DNA of 64,000 bases from Mucilaginibacter terrigena (GTDB lineage Bacteria > Bacteroidota > Bacteroidia > Sphingobacteriales > Sphingobacteriaceae): NCBI RefSeq assembly GCF_004168255.1, contig NZ_SEWG01000008.1, positions 62,001-126,000 on the forward strand. The letters run 5' to 3'. Of the stretch, positions 16,427-24,549 are shown piece after piece; positions within the stretch are counted from its first letter, which is position 1; each line of letters starts with the position of its first letter. A model generated the notes under the pieces. The model was not told the origin of the DNA and did no database searches. It worked only from the letters and a program-made list of their open reading frames with translations. Both the position numbers and the translations under genes were made by a program.

Positions 16427-17755
16427 CTACAGCCTGTATTTGCCGAACATGCGTTTCAGATACTTGGTTTTCGCCAGTTCTGTTTTAGATAAAGCCGTTT
16501 TTTGGGCCAAATAAATGCCGCCATCCCCGCTGAAAAAGTACGCCGTGAAACATGCTATGGCGAAGAAGATGGCATACTCGCCACCGAAAAGTTCAATCCC
16601 CATTAAGGTACAGGCAATTGGTGTGTTGGTTGCCCCAGCAAACACAGCTATGAAACCAAGGGCTGCGAACAAACCAACCGGCGCGTTCATTAACTCAGCA
16701 AGGCTATTGCCTAACGTGGACCCAATATAAAACAGCGGCGTAACCTCTCCCCCTTTGAAACCTGTACCTAAAGTAATGGCCGTGTAGATCAACTTCCAAA
16801 GCCAGCTAAAAGCATCTGCCCCGGCGTGCTGAAAGGCCGATACGATGGTTACCGCGCCGGGGTATTCGGCATCAACCCCAAGGCTTAAGTAATCGGGCTT
16901 GCCTAAAATATAAGTAAGAGTGATGATAACCAATCCCCCGATAATGGGTATTACCCAAGTGATTTTGATCCACTTAAGCGAGAAATTTTTTACCATGTGC
17001 ACGGCCCTGGCAAAAGCATAACTTACCCCGCCAAATACAGCAGAGGCTACCACTACTTTGCCTAAAAGCCACAAACCAAGTGGCAAATGGATGCCATAAA
17101 ATGTTTGGCCGGTATTTACAATATCGATGTGGTAAAGCGTATGATGAATACCCCATAACGATACCGTAATATCGCCCACATAACCCGCTACAAGGCAGGC
17201 AAAGAAAGATCTGTACGGGATGCGCCCGATGGCTATTACTTCCAGCGCGAAGATCGTCCCAGTTAACGGTGTACCAAATACTGCCCCAAAACCTGCTGCA
17301 ACGCCTGCTGTAAGGATCACCTTTTTATCACCCCCATCCAGTTTAAATAAGCTGCCAAACCAATTGGCAAGGCTACCGCCGATTTGCACCGCTGTGCCCT
17401 CGCGCCCCGCAGAGCCGCCGAACAGATGCGTTATAACCGTAGTAATTAATATAAGTGGTGCCATACGTTTGGGCACACCGGCACCGGGCTGATGGATCTC
17501 GTCGATAATGAGATTGTTGCCGCGTTCGGCACTCGCACCGTACCATTTATAAAGCAGGTGGATAACCGCACCTGCGGCAGGCAGCAGGTACAAAAGCCAG
17601 GTATGCGCAAAGCGGAAATGGATTGCCCAACTTAGCAGCCACAGAAAAAAGGCCACCATACTGCCAATAGCCACAGCTACGGGAGTGGTGACAAGCATCC
17701 AGCGGACAAGATATTTTAAAAGCGAAACGAGATTGGAAACGATATTTTTAAACAT
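16427..17755 (-). CDS. CLC-family fluoride/proton antiporter (CLC-F type)
   Basis: A 442-residue CLC transporter. It has GNNLIIDEIH at 79-88, where Cl-selective CLCs carry GSGIP, GREGT at 117-121 with the gating Glu119, and KGGEVTPLF at 334-342. These replacements mark the fluoride-exporting CLC-F (EriC-F) lineage, in which the Ser of GSGIP is replaced by Asn or Met. A fluoride riboswitch lies directly upstream, which makes the fluoride substrate very likely. It should expel cytoplasmic F- using the proton gradient. No C-terminal CBS domains are present, as usual for this clade. Confidence 0.92.
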   Translation of the reverse strand: MFKNIVSNLVSLLKYLVRWMLVTTPVAVAIGSMVAFFLWLLSWAIHFRFAHTWLLYLLPAAGAVIHLLYKWYGASAERGNNLIIDEIHQPGAGVPKRMAPLILITTVITHLFGGSAGREGTAVQIGGSLANWFGSLFKLDGGDKKVILTAGVAAGFGAVFGTPLTGTIFALEVIAIGRIPYRSFFACLVAGYVGDITVSLWGIHHTLYHIDIVNTGQTFYGIHLPLGLWLLGKVVVASAVFGGVSYAFARAVHMVKNFSLKWIKITWVIPIIGGLVIITLTYILGKPDYLSLGVDAEYPGAVTIVSAFQHAGADAFSWLWKLIYTAITLGTGFKGGEVTPLFYIGSTLGNSLAELMNAPVGLFAALGFIAVFAGATNTPIACTLMGIELFGGEYAIFFAIACFTAYFFSGDGGIYLAQKTALSKTELAKTKYLKRMFGKYRL

Positions 17756-17757
17756 AA

Positions 17758-17794
17758 CCTACGTGCAAATAAATAAACAACTTATTTGGGTAGG
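17758..17794 (-). promoter_or_regulatory. Possible expression platform: aptamer 3' end can pair with the start-codon-proximal GTAGG
   Basis: On the minus strand the aptamer ends ...GCCTAC (17795-17790) and the RNA just before the ATG reads GTAGGTT (17762 down to 17756). CCTAC and GTAGG are complementary. Pairing would mask the only purine-rich sequence near the start, so the aptamer may switch translation. There is no T-tract for a terminator. This is inference from base pairing. Confidence 0.45.
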
Positions 17795-17840
17795 CGTCAT
17801 CAGCTTTGCAGCGGTTCAAGTAGGCAGAACACCATTGCCT
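17790..17840 (-). ncRNA. Fluoride riboswitch (crcB motif)
   Basis: The minus strand reads GGCAATGGTGTTCTGCC, then AACCGC, then CTGATGACGCCTAC. These match the conserved blocks of the fluoride aptamer (GGCGATGGTGTTCGCC, AACCGCC, CTGATGACGCCTAC) with only a compensated stem change: GGCA pairs with TGCC. It lies upstream of the CLC-F gene, and the -7 box is 13 nt before its 5' end, so the RNA starts at the aptamer. It should turn expression on when fluoride is bound. Confidence 0.95.
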
Positions 17841-17853
17841 TGTTTGTATAACA

Positions 17854-17861
17854 CAAATATA
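17854..17861 (-). promoter_or_regulatory. TAnnTTTG -7 box of the fluoride-exporter transcript
   Basis: TATATTTG on the minus strand. Transcription beginning 4-7 nt downstream would enter the riboswitch after only a few bases. Confidence 0.75.
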
Positions 17862-17906
17862 GTTTTTTGATTGAACTTGGGTTACTTATCAGCCAAATAT
17901 TTATTA

Positions 17907-18413
17907 ATGCTTATGGGGATCAAACAAGAAACAGTAAACCTGAATTTTAAATGGAATAAATTTTCCAAAACCACTAAGGTCTTTTTGATCAGCAGCTTCA
18001 TATTTGCTTTTTCGCTTATTAGATTTAGCTTCAGTACCGAATATATCGGCTATTTTGCCGGTGAATGTAACGGGGTATGTAAAGTGAATTATACCATCAC
18101 CTCTAACAAATTAATTATTGATAATTTTAATAATGATAACGGCAAGAATACACATAAGGTAATAAAGGGTGACTTCGACGGCCTTAAATTTAACGCGCCA
18201 TTTTTGCTGCTGTCAAACATCACAGGCCGCTTTGGTTGTCCCGATTGCGATGATGGTGGTGGATATGTTATGGGCTATAAATTTTTGTGGATGCACTTCA
18301 GTTTTGAGTTTGACAGGGATTCCTCGCCCTGGTATTTTAGCGGTGCGGTTGCCATTATAAAGGAAAGGCTTAAAAAAATAGACGAGTTGGCGGCATCTCG
18401 ATCTAATCCCTAA
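17907..18413 (+). CDS. Hypothetical membrane-anchored protein with CxxC motifs
   Basis: About 168 residues from ATG 17907 (ATG 17913 is also possible; an in-frame TTG at 17871 is less likely). One hydrophobic segment (FLISSFIFAFSLIRF) near the N-terminus would anchor it, leaving a soluble domain outside. The domain contains CNGVC and CPDC, which could bind metal or form disulfides. No family recognised. It is divergent from the fluoride exporter, and its stop is 6 bp before the -7 box of the dioxygenase gene. Confidence 0.6.
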   Translation: MLMGIKQETVNLNFKWNKFSKTTKVFLISSFIFAFSLIRFSFSTEYIGYFAGECNGVCKVNYTITSNKLIIDNFNNDNGKNTHKVIKGDFDGLKFNAPFLLLSNITGRFGCPDCDDGGGYVMGYKFLWMHFSFEFDRDSSPWYFSGAVAIIKERLKKIDELAASRSNP

Positions 18414-18419
18414 ACTTTC

Positions 18420-18427
18420 TATCTTTG
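18420..18427 (+). promoter_or_regulatory. TAnnTTTG -7 box of tryptophan dioxygenase (probably leaderless)
   Basis: TATCTTTG, with four bases to the ATG at 18432. Confidence 0.75.
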
Positions 18428-18431
18428 TCCT

Positions 18432-19385
18432 ATGAGTATCTCGCCCGAAATAGAACAACGACTTACCCTGCTGCAGGAAAAATATAATGCCATGGGCCAG
18501 GACATGACCTCGTACCTGGATGGCCTGCTGCATGCCGACTTTTTAACCTATTGGGATTACATTCACCTGGATACGCTTTTGAGCCTGCAAAGCCCAAAAA
18601 CGCCCTTCCCTGATGAAGAGATCTTTATCATGTACCACCAGATAACCGAGCTGCACTTTAAGTTGGTACTGCACGAGTGCAAGCAGCTATCGGGTGCCGA
18701 AAACCTTACCGCAGCATTTTTTACCGCACGTTTAAAACGCATTAACCGCTACTTTGAGGCGCTCACGCACTCGTTCGAGATCATGGTGGATGGTATGGAT
18801 AAGGAGCAGTTTTTGCAATTCAGGATGAGTTTATTGCCGGCCAGCGGTTTCCAAAGCGGGCAGTACCGCCTGATAGAGATCTACGCTACCGATTTTATCA
18901 ACCTTGTAGCCCCCGATCACCGCCAGGCGTTAGCTTCGGCACCTGTTGAGGAGCAATTTGAACAGATCTACTGGAAGTACGGCGCTACCGAATTATCTAC
19001 CGGTAAAAAAACGCTTACACTTAAACAGTTCGAAAAAAAATACGCTAAAACATTTATCGAACTGGCTAAAAATGTTGTGGATACCAACTTTAACGCCCTG
19101 CTGCAGCAACTAAAATACAAAGGCGAAAGCACAACCGCTTTAGAAGACGAATTAAGGCAGCTGGATGTTAATGTAAACGTTAACTGGCCCCTGTGCCACT
19201 ATAAATCGGCCGTGCGTTACCTAAACCGCGACCCTGAGGATATCAAGGCAACCGGCGGCACCAACTGGCAAAAATACCTGCCTCCGCGTTTTCAGCGCCG
19301 CATATTTTATCCATCGTTATGGAATGCCGAACAGTTGGAGAACTGGGGCAAAGCCTGGGTTGAGAAAACAATTAGCGAGTTGTAG
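18432..19385 (+). CDS. kynA: Tryptophan 2,3-dioxygenase
   Basis: A heme enzyme that opens the indole ring of tryptophan to N-formylkynurenine, the first step of the kynurenine route. Signatures: YWDYIHLDTLL near 37-47, EIFIMYHQITELHFKLVLHE near 60-79 (the heme-pocket helix), SGFQSGQYRLIEIY near 139-152, and a C-terminal ATGGTNWQKYLP. At 317 residues it is of the bacterial divergent type. No kynurenine-pathway partners are adjacent; ilvE follows after 92 bp. Confidence 0.93.
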   Translation: MSISPEIEQRLTLLQEKYNAMGQDMTSYLDGLLHADFLTYWDYIHLDTLLSLQSPKTPFPDEEIFIMYHQITELHFKLVLHECKQLSGAENLTAAFFTARLKRINRYFEALTHSFEIMVDGMDKEQFLQFRMSLLPASGFQSGQYRLIEIYATDFINLVAPDHRQALASAPVEEQFEQIYWKYGATELSTGKKTLTLKQFEKKYAKTFIELAKNVVDTNFNALLQQLKYKGESTTALEDELRQLDVNVNVNWPLCHYKSAVRYLNRDPEDIKATGGTNWQKYLPPRFQRRIFYPSLWNAEQLENWGKAWVEKTISEL

Positions 19386-19413
19386 CCTATTTGTTAATTT
19401 GCTGTAATATAGC

Positions 19414-19472
19414 GTTGAAAATGGCGCAAAAGTTAAAAAATCGCCCGAAAATTTCTAACTTGCCATTTTCGC
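19414..19472. other. Imperfect inverted repeat between kynA and ilvE
   Basis: GAAAATGGCGCAAAAGTT (19417-19434) pairs imperfectly with AACTTGCCATTTTC (to 19470). It could be a weak terminator or a leader structure for ilvE. No T-tract is present on the plus strand. Confidence 0.35.
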
Positions 19473-19477
19473 ACTAA

Positions 19478-20554
19478 ATGCATACTGCCATGACCGATAC
19501 ACTGGACATAAAGATCACCAAAACACAACATTCCCGTTTAGCTGAAACGGATTTTAGCAACCTGCCCTTCGGTAAGGTTTTTTCTGACCACATGTTTGTG
19601 GCCGATTACGCCGATGGCGAGTGGAAGAATTTTGAGATACTGCCATACGGCCCTATCCTGATGAGCCCGGCTATTTCTGCGCTGCATTATGGCCAGTCGT
19701 TTTTTGAAGGTATTAAAGCCTACAAACATGCCGACGGAACGGTTTCTATCTTCCGCCCGGACAAGAACGCTATCCGCTTTAATAAGTCGGCAGAGCGCCT
19801 GTGCATGCCTACCCTGCCCGAAGAAGTTTTTGTACAAAGCATAGCCGCGCTGGTTGATATTGACCGCGAGTGGATCCCCGGCAAGGCCAACCATGCGCTA
19901 TATATCCGCCCGTTCATGTTCGCTACCGATCCATTTTTGGGCGTAACGCCATCGGCTACCTATAAGTTTATAGTTATCATTGGCCCAACCGGCCCGTATT
20001 TTTCAAAAGCCCTTAGGGTTAAAATTGAAACGCATTTTACCCGCGCTGCCGAAGGCGGTATGGGTTTTGCCAAAGCTGCGGGTAACTATGGCTCGGCCAT
20101 GCTGCCTGCCCGCAAAGCTGCCCAAGAGGGTTTTGACCAGCTGATATGGACAGACGCAAAAGAGCATAAATATGTTGAAGAAATGGGCGCCGCTAACGCC
20201 ATGTTCCTGTTAGATGGTAAGCTAATTACCGCCGAAGCAAAAGATACCATACTTGATGGCGTAACCCGCGATACGGTGATCGCCCTGGCTAAAGATTGGG
20301 GTATCCCGGTTGAGGAGCGCAAGGTTTCTGTCGCCGAGCTGATTGAAGGTGCCAAAAATGGCAAACTGACCGATGCCTTTGGCGCCGGTACTGCCGCAAC
20401 AATCGCCCCTGTTGGCTCTATCAGTGTTGATGGTGAAGAATATCCGCTTAGCGACCCTGCTACAAGGGCCTTTTCGCAAAAGGTATTATCCACGCTTGAT
20501 GCCATCAAATACGGCCGCGCCGAAGACACCCACGGCTGGAATTATATTGTATAA
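19478..20554 (+). CDS. ilvE: Branched-chain amino acid aminotransferase (fold type IV)
   Basis: Converts branched-chain 2-oxo acids to Val, Leu and Ile with glutamate as donor. Typical landmarks: ALHYGQSFFEGIKAY near 67-81, RPFMFATDPFLG near 144-155, the PLP lysine in GFAKAAGNYG near 195-204, and the EMGAANAMFLLDG block near 235-247. 358 residues. The ATG at 19478 is used; a second ATG four codons later is an alternative. A clear terminator follows. Confidence 0.95.
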   Translation: MHTAMTDTLDIKITKTQHSRLAETDFSNLPFGKVFSDHMFVADYADGEWKNFEILPYGPILMSPAISALHYGQSFFEGIKAYKHADGTVSIFRPDKNAIRFNKSAERLCMPTLPEEVFVQSIAALVDIDREWIPGKANHALYIRPFMFATDPFLGVTPSATYKFIVIIGPTGPYFSKALRVKIETHFTRAAEGGMGFAKAAGNYGSAMLPARKAAQEGFDQLIWTDAKEHKYVEEMGAANAMFLLDGKLITAEAKDTILDGVTRDTVIALAKDWGIPVEERKVSVAELIEGAKNGKLTDAFGAGTAATIAPVGSISVDGEEYPLSDPATRAFSQKVLSTLDAIKYGRAEDTHGWNYIV

Positions 20555-20574
20555 TTTGATCTATCAGATATCGA

Positions 20575-20604
20575 GATCCCCGTATGAAAATGCGGGGATT
20601 TTTT
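20575..20604 (+). terminator. Terminator after ilvE
   Basis: ATCCCCG-TATGAAAATG-CGGGGAT followed by TTTTTTG. It separates ilvE from the convergent methyltransferase gene. Confidence 0.85.
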
Positions 20605-20607
20605 GTT

Positions 20608-21354
20608 TTATAAGGTAGCCTTCACCACTATATAAGGCGACAGTGCCTTACTATCTATTGGTACAAGTTTGGTGAATACTTTACCGGCCACCCATATAGC
20701 TTTAACAATGGCTTTTGAAAGCGCCTTTTGTTCCGATTTGTTTTCCAGCCATACGGTAAACTTGCCGTGGTAATAGGTTTCGATATCTTTTAAGCCCAGG
20801 GCTTTGCAGCTATCGCGCAGCAGGTTAAGGTCCATGCTGTTGATGTTGTGTTTATCGTAGTTGTCCTTGTCAAAATTCTTTTGCACCCAGCCGTTAACAC
20901 TTTTAAAATTGGGCAGGGTGATAAACAGCGTGCCGCCCGGCTTTAAAAATTTAAGGTGTTCGTTAATTATGAATTTGGTATCGTTAAAATGCTCTATCAA
21001 ACCAAAGGAAAGCACCATGTCATACTTTTCGGCAGGCTGGTAGGTGAACAGGTCGGCTTCGATGATACTGATATCGCCGGGCTGCAGGTCGTTAGCGGCC
21101 AGCAGTTTGTTTACCAGCTCGGGATGGATAAAATAATCCAGCAGGGTGGTTTTTAAATGCCGATATTTTTTTAGGTAGATGGAGTAATAGCCGGGGAAGC
21201 CGCCGAGTTCAATAGAATTTTTTATGCCTTTTTCGGCAATTAGCTTAGCCAGTATATCGCCAAAAACATAATTGGGCTTCAGTTTAAATATAAGCCCCTT
21301 GCGCGATTCCCAAAATGATTTCCAGAACGGGCGGTCGGTTAAATTATTCTCCAT
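20608..21354 (-). CDS. Class I SAM-dependent methyltransferase
   Basis: A 248-residue methyltransferase with a Rossmann-like SAM fold: IELGGFPGYYSIYL (motif I variant, near 45-58), an acidic residue after LLDYF, DMVLSFGLIEHF (near 116-127) and the GGTLFITLPNF strand (near 149-159). The N-terminus contains WKSFWESRKG. It precedes no known pathway gene, but lies 6 bp from an acetyltransferase gene in the same direction in a polysaccharide region, so it may methylate a sugar or lipid. Substrate unknown. Confidence 0.82.
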   Translation of the reverse strand: MENNLTDRPFWKSFWESRKGLIFKLKPNYVFGDILAKLIAEKGIKNSIELGGFPGYYSIYLKKYRHLKTTLLDYFIHPELVNKLLAANDLQPGDISIIEADLFTYQPAEKYDMVLSFGLIEHFNDTKFIINEHLKFLKPGGTLFITLPNFKSVNGWVQKNFDKDNYDKHNINSMDLNLLRDSCKALGLKDIETYYHGKFTVWLENKSEQKALSKAIVKAIWVAGKVFTKLVPIDSKALSPYIVVKATL

Positions 21355-21360
21355 TAAATA

Positions 21361-21879
21361 TTAAATATGGGCTTCGGTTTTTTGCTCCAATATGCGCGCC
21401 GGATTGCCCACGGCAACGCTGTTATCGGGTATATTTTTTATTACTACCGCGCCCGCCCCAATAATCACGTTATTACCCACGGTTACATCGCCAATAATAC
21501 AAACGTTTGCGCCTACATCAACATTATTACCCAAACGCGGGCAATTAGTAAAGGTGCCGTCGGCAAGTTTTTTATGGCCTATGGTAACGCTGTTACGCAA
21601 AACGCAGTTATTGCCAATAACAACGCCCTGGTTTACCACCAGCGCCTGGCCGTGATAAACAATAAGGCCTTTGCCGGCGGTAAGTTTGCGGGGCAGCTCG
21701 ATACCCAGATGCCACTCTACAAACAGGCGGTAAAGCACCAGGTGCCAGCAAAAAAGTATCTTTAAAAGGATGTGGCGGTTTACAATCTGTACCGAACGGA
21801 ACAAAAACAACACAAATCGCCCTTTTATATTGCCCCGGTTGGCGCTCCAATCCTGGAATAAATAAGCGAAAAAGTTCAT
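21361..21879 (-). CDS. Hexapeptide-repeat acyltransferase (serine acetyltransferase/WcaB-like)
   Basis: A 172-residue protein. The C-terminal half is a left-handed beta-helix with hexapeptide repeats (GNNCVLRNSVTIG, GNNVDVGANVCIIG, GNNVIIGAGAVVIKNIP) ending in the AVGNPARIL motif. The N-terminus carries helices with hydrophobic residues. This is the form seen in polysaccharide-modifying serine-acetyltransferase-like enzymes; with glycosyltransferases next door it probably acetylates a surface sugar. It lies 6 bp upstream of the methyltransferase gene and 52 nt downstream of a -7 box. Confidence 0.85.
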   Translation of the reverse strand: MNFFAYLFQDWSANRGNIKGRFVLFLFRSVQIVNRHILLKILFCWHLVLYRLFVEWHLGIELPRKLTAGKGLIVYHGQALVVNQGVVIGNNCVLRNSVTIGHKKLADGTFTNCPRLGNNVDVGANVCIIGDVTVGNNVIIGAGAVVIKNIPDNSVAVGNPARILEQKTEAHI

Positions 21880-21931
21880 CCTTGCTTCGTGGTTTGCTGT
21901 TAAACTCCATTATTGATGCGAATGAAGTATT

Positions 21932-21939
21932 CAAAAGTA
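21932..21939 (-). promoter_or_regulatory. TAnnTTTG -7 box of the acetyltransferase-methyltransferase operon
   Basis: TACTTTTG on the minus strand, 52 nt upstream of the acetyltransferase start. Confidence 0.6.
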
Positions 21940-21992
21940 AAATTTTTAATTTTAGTATCATTATACTTGCCCCGATAAATGATATCTGCTGA

Positions 21993-23267
21993 ATGAAGGT
22001 TGCACTCATAAACACATCCGACTCGGGCGGCGGCGCTGCCGAGGCCTGCATGCGCCTTTTAAAGGCCCTGCAATTGCAGGCGGTAGATGTAACCCTGGTT
22101 GTTCAGCATAAAAAACGCGCGGACAGCGCGGTTTATAGTGTGGAGCGTAACCTGTTTGGCAAATTGCGTTCAAAAGTAAACTTCCTTAGGGAACGGCTGC
22201 CGTTCATGTGGTTTCATGAGCGTGACAGATCGGTGCGGTTTGCCTTTTCAACAGCTAACGCGGGAACGGATATCAGCAGGTCGAAGGTGATACAGCAAGC
22301 AGATATTATTCACCTGCACTGGACAAACTCGGGCTTCCTTTCCGTAGGTGATCTTAAAAAACTCCTTGCACTTAACAAACCCGTAGTGTGGACACTGCAC
22401 GATATGTGGGCCTTTACCGGCGGCTGCCATTATTCGGGCCCATGCAACCATTTTAAAAATCAGTGCGGCAACTGCTACTTCTTACGCGAGCCGGAAGATG
22501 ACGACCTATCGCACGACGGATGGCTGCACAAAAAGGATATGCTTAGTATTGCCAAAAACCTGTCTGTAGTAACTTGCAGCAATTGGCTGGCGGGTGTAGC
22601 CAAACAAAGTACCCTATTACAAAATCACAGCATTCAGGCTATTCCTAACCCCATCGATACCGAACTTTTTTCGCCCGGAGATAAAGCCGCTGCAAGAGCA
22701 AAATGGGGCATCGATCCATCGGCAAAAATCATACTGTTTGGGGCTGCCAACATCAACGACAGGCGCAAGGGCATCAGCTTTCTGGTAGATGCCTTACATT
22801 TCCTGAAAAACGAACCTGCACCAGATACTCCTGTAGAAATAGTGATATTTGGCAAGAACAAACATTTTGACACCTCTGCATTGCCTTACCCGGTGCACCA
22901 GTTAAATACCATTACTTCGCCGGCAGACCTGGCCGAAATATACAGCATGGCCGATGTTTTTGTATCGCCATCGGTAGAAGACAACCTGCCCAACATGATC
23001 ATGGAAGCCATGAGTTGCGGCACACCTGTGGCAGCCTTTAACACCGGCGGTATCCCCGACCTGATAGACCACCAGGTAAACGGTTACCTGGCCGAGTTTA
23101 AATCGCCTATTGACCTGGCCGCGGGCATCAACGATATATTAAACTCCGGCAACCATAATGCCTATGCCGCTGCCGCAAGGGATAAGGTTACACATATGTT
23201 CAATAACGAGAAGGTTGCCGGGCAATATATTAAGTTGTATCAATCTATCCTAACTGCCCATTCTTAA
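21993..23267 (+). CDS. Glycosyltransferase family 4 (GT-B fold)
   Basis: A 424-residue retaining GT-B glycosyltransferase. The N-terminal GGGAAEA loop is at residues 11-17, and a Cys-rich stretch GGCHYSGPCNHFKNQCGNC near 149-167 is typical of the WcaC-like capsule subgroup. The C-terminal donor-site signature is SPSVEDNLPNMIMEAMSCG (E-x7-E) near 328-346. It likely adds a sugar in exopolysaccharide or O-antigen assembly at the cytoplasmic membrane. It is divergent from the acetyltransferase. The next small gene overlaps its stop by one base. Confidence 0.9.
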   Translation: MKVALINTSDSGGGAAEACMRLLKALQLQAVDVTLVVQHKKRADSAVYSVERNLFGKLRSKVNFLRERLPFMWFHERDRSVRFAFSTANAGTDISRSKVIQQADIIHLHWTNSGFLSVGDLKKLLALNKPVVWTLHDMWAFTGGCHYSGPCNHFKNQCGNCYFLREPEDDDLSHDGWLHKKDMLSIAKNLSVVTCSNWLAGVAKQSTLLQNHSIQAIPNPIDTELFSPGDKAAARAKWGIDPSAKIILFGAANINDRRKGISFLVDALHFLKNEPAPDTPVEIVIFGKNKHFDTSALPYPVHQLNTITSPADLAEIYSMADVFVSPSVEDNLPNMIMEAMSCGTPVAAFNTGGIPDLIDHQVNGYLAEFKSPIDLAAGINDILNSGNHNAYAAAARDKVTHMFNNEKVAGQYIKLYQSILTAHS

Positions 23268-23581
23268 TGAAAAAAATAAAGAATATTATCTGGGTAGCAT
23301 TTTTGGGATATTTTATATATAAAGTGGCTTTAAATTCATTTACAGATAATTTTCTTGGGGACGAGCCTCAAATTACAAAAGCAATAATTGTTGATGAAAA
23401 GAATTATATGGAAAACCAGCCTGTAAAACCCAGGTTCTCCTATTCATATTCCTTCACTGTTAATAGCAAAGAATATAGAGGTAATTCACATGATACAACG
23501 CTCGCAGTTGGTGATACCGTTGAAGTGAAATATAATAAAGAACATCCGGGCATAAATAAACCATTGCACCCAAAAGAATAG
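23267..23581 (+). CDS. Small membrane protein, DUF3592-like
   Basis: A 104-residue protein starting at the last base of the glycosyltransferase stop (TAATG). It has one N-terminal membrane span (IIWVAFLGYFIYKVAL), then a beta-rich part with YSYSFTVNSKEYRGN and VGDTVEVKYNKEHPG, a pattern known from DUF3592 proteins. Function unknown. Codon use is more AT-rich than its neighbours. It is wedged between two glycosyltransferases and is probably co-transcribed with them. Confidence 0.65.
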   Translation: MKKIKNIIWVAFLGYFIYKVALNSFTDNFLGDEPQITKAIIVDEKNYMENQPVKPRFSYSYSFTVNSKEYRGNSHDTTLAVGDTVEVKYNKEHPGINKPLHPKE

Positions 23582-23614
23582 ATTACTTATCCTAATACTT
23601 ATAAAGATAGATAT

Positions 23615-24364
23615 ATGAAACCAGTGCTATCGGTAATCACCATCGTTTATAACAATTCGCGGGATATCGAGCGCACCCTGCTTTCGGTGCTTAACCAAAC
23701 CTACGGCGCAATAGAATATATTGTAGTTGATGGCGCATCAAACGATGGTACGCTGGAAATTATTAAACGATACGAGAACCGCATAGCCAAACTCATCAGC
23801 GAAAAGGATAAGGGTATTTACGATGCCATGAACAAAGGCCTTGCCCTGGCAACCGGCGATTATGTGATATTCATGAACTCGGGCGATGAGTTTTACGCTA
23901 ATGATACCGTTGCCAAAGTTTTCGCTACCGCGCCGGATGCCGACATTTACTACGGCGAAACCGAAATGGTGAACGATGAGCGCGAAAGCCTTGGCCGCCG
24001 CCGCCACAAAGCACCTGCAAAATTTACCTGGCGCAGCTTTAAATACGGCATGAGCGTGAGCCACCAGGCTATCTATATCAAGCGGTCGCTTGTTGAACCT
24101 TACGACCCCAAATACCAGCTAAGCGCCGATATCGACTGGATCATCCGCGCAGCTAAAAAGGCAAAAAAGATAGTTAAGGTAGACGGTTATGTAGCTAAAT
24201 ATTTGGTGGGTGGTATGTCCAAAGCTAAACACAAACAAAGCTTACTGGAGCGCTTTGATATTATGAAACGGCATTACGGCCTTGTGCCAACGCTGTTTAA
24301 CCACGCGGTTATCGCTTTTAACCTGGGTTGGTATTGGTTGAGGAATAGAAGGACGAACGATTAA
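23615..24364 (+). CDS. Glycosyltransferase family 2 (GT-A fold)
   Basis: A 249-residue inverting glycosyltransferase. SVITIVYNNSRDIERTLLSVLNQTY covers the N-terminal strand and helix, the first Asp pair is in VVDGASNDGT, and the DxD-equivalent is in FMNSGDEFY near 87-95. The C-terminal basic SKAKHKQSLLERFDIMKRHYG is typical of WcaE-like enzymes. It likely extends a polysaccharide chain. It lies 33 bp after the small membrane protein gene, in the same direction. Confidence 0.9.
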   Translation: MKPVLSVITIVYNNSRDIERTLLSVLNQTYGAIEYIVVDGASNDGTLEIIKRYENRIAKLISEKDKGIYDAMNKGLALATGDYVIFMNSGDEFYANDTVAKVFATAPDADIYYGETEMVNDERESLGRRRHKAPAKFTWRSFKYGMSVSHQAIYIKRSLVEPYDPKYQLSADIDWIIRAAKKAKKIVKVDGYVAKYLVGGMSKAKHKQSLLERFDIMKRHYGLVPTLFNHAVIAFNLGWYWLRNRRTND

Positions 24365-24374
24365 TTTTACTTCT

Positions 24375-24473
24375 ATGTCATTGCGAGGGGCGATAGCGAC
24401 GTGGCAATCTCGTAGCCAGTGCATTAACGCTTAACATTCGACGAGATTGCCACGCTACCGCTCGCAATGACAT
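24375..24473. repeat. Long palindromic repeat with ATGTCATTGCGAG ends
   Basis: ATGTCATTGCGAG at 24375-24387 and CTCGCAATGACAT at 24461-24473 are perfect 13-bp inverted ends. Inside, GTGGCAATCTCGT pairs with ACGAGATTGCCAC. The element follows the GT2 stop by 11 bp. It resembles dispersed Bacteroidetes repeats containing TCATTGCGAGG and CAATCTC. Not coding. Confidence 0.85.
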
Positions 24474-24497
24474 GGTTTTTAACGGGTTCCAAACAAA

Positions 24498-24531
24498 AAA
24501 GAGCGATGAGTTAACCACCCATCGCTCTTTT
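24498..24531 (-). terminator. Terminator of the YfhO-like gene
   Basis: AAAGAGCGATG / CATCGCTCTTT stem around an 11-nt loop, followed on the minus strand by TTTTTTGTTTG. Confidence 0.85.
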
Positions 24532-24549
24532 AATATCGAGATATTATCT

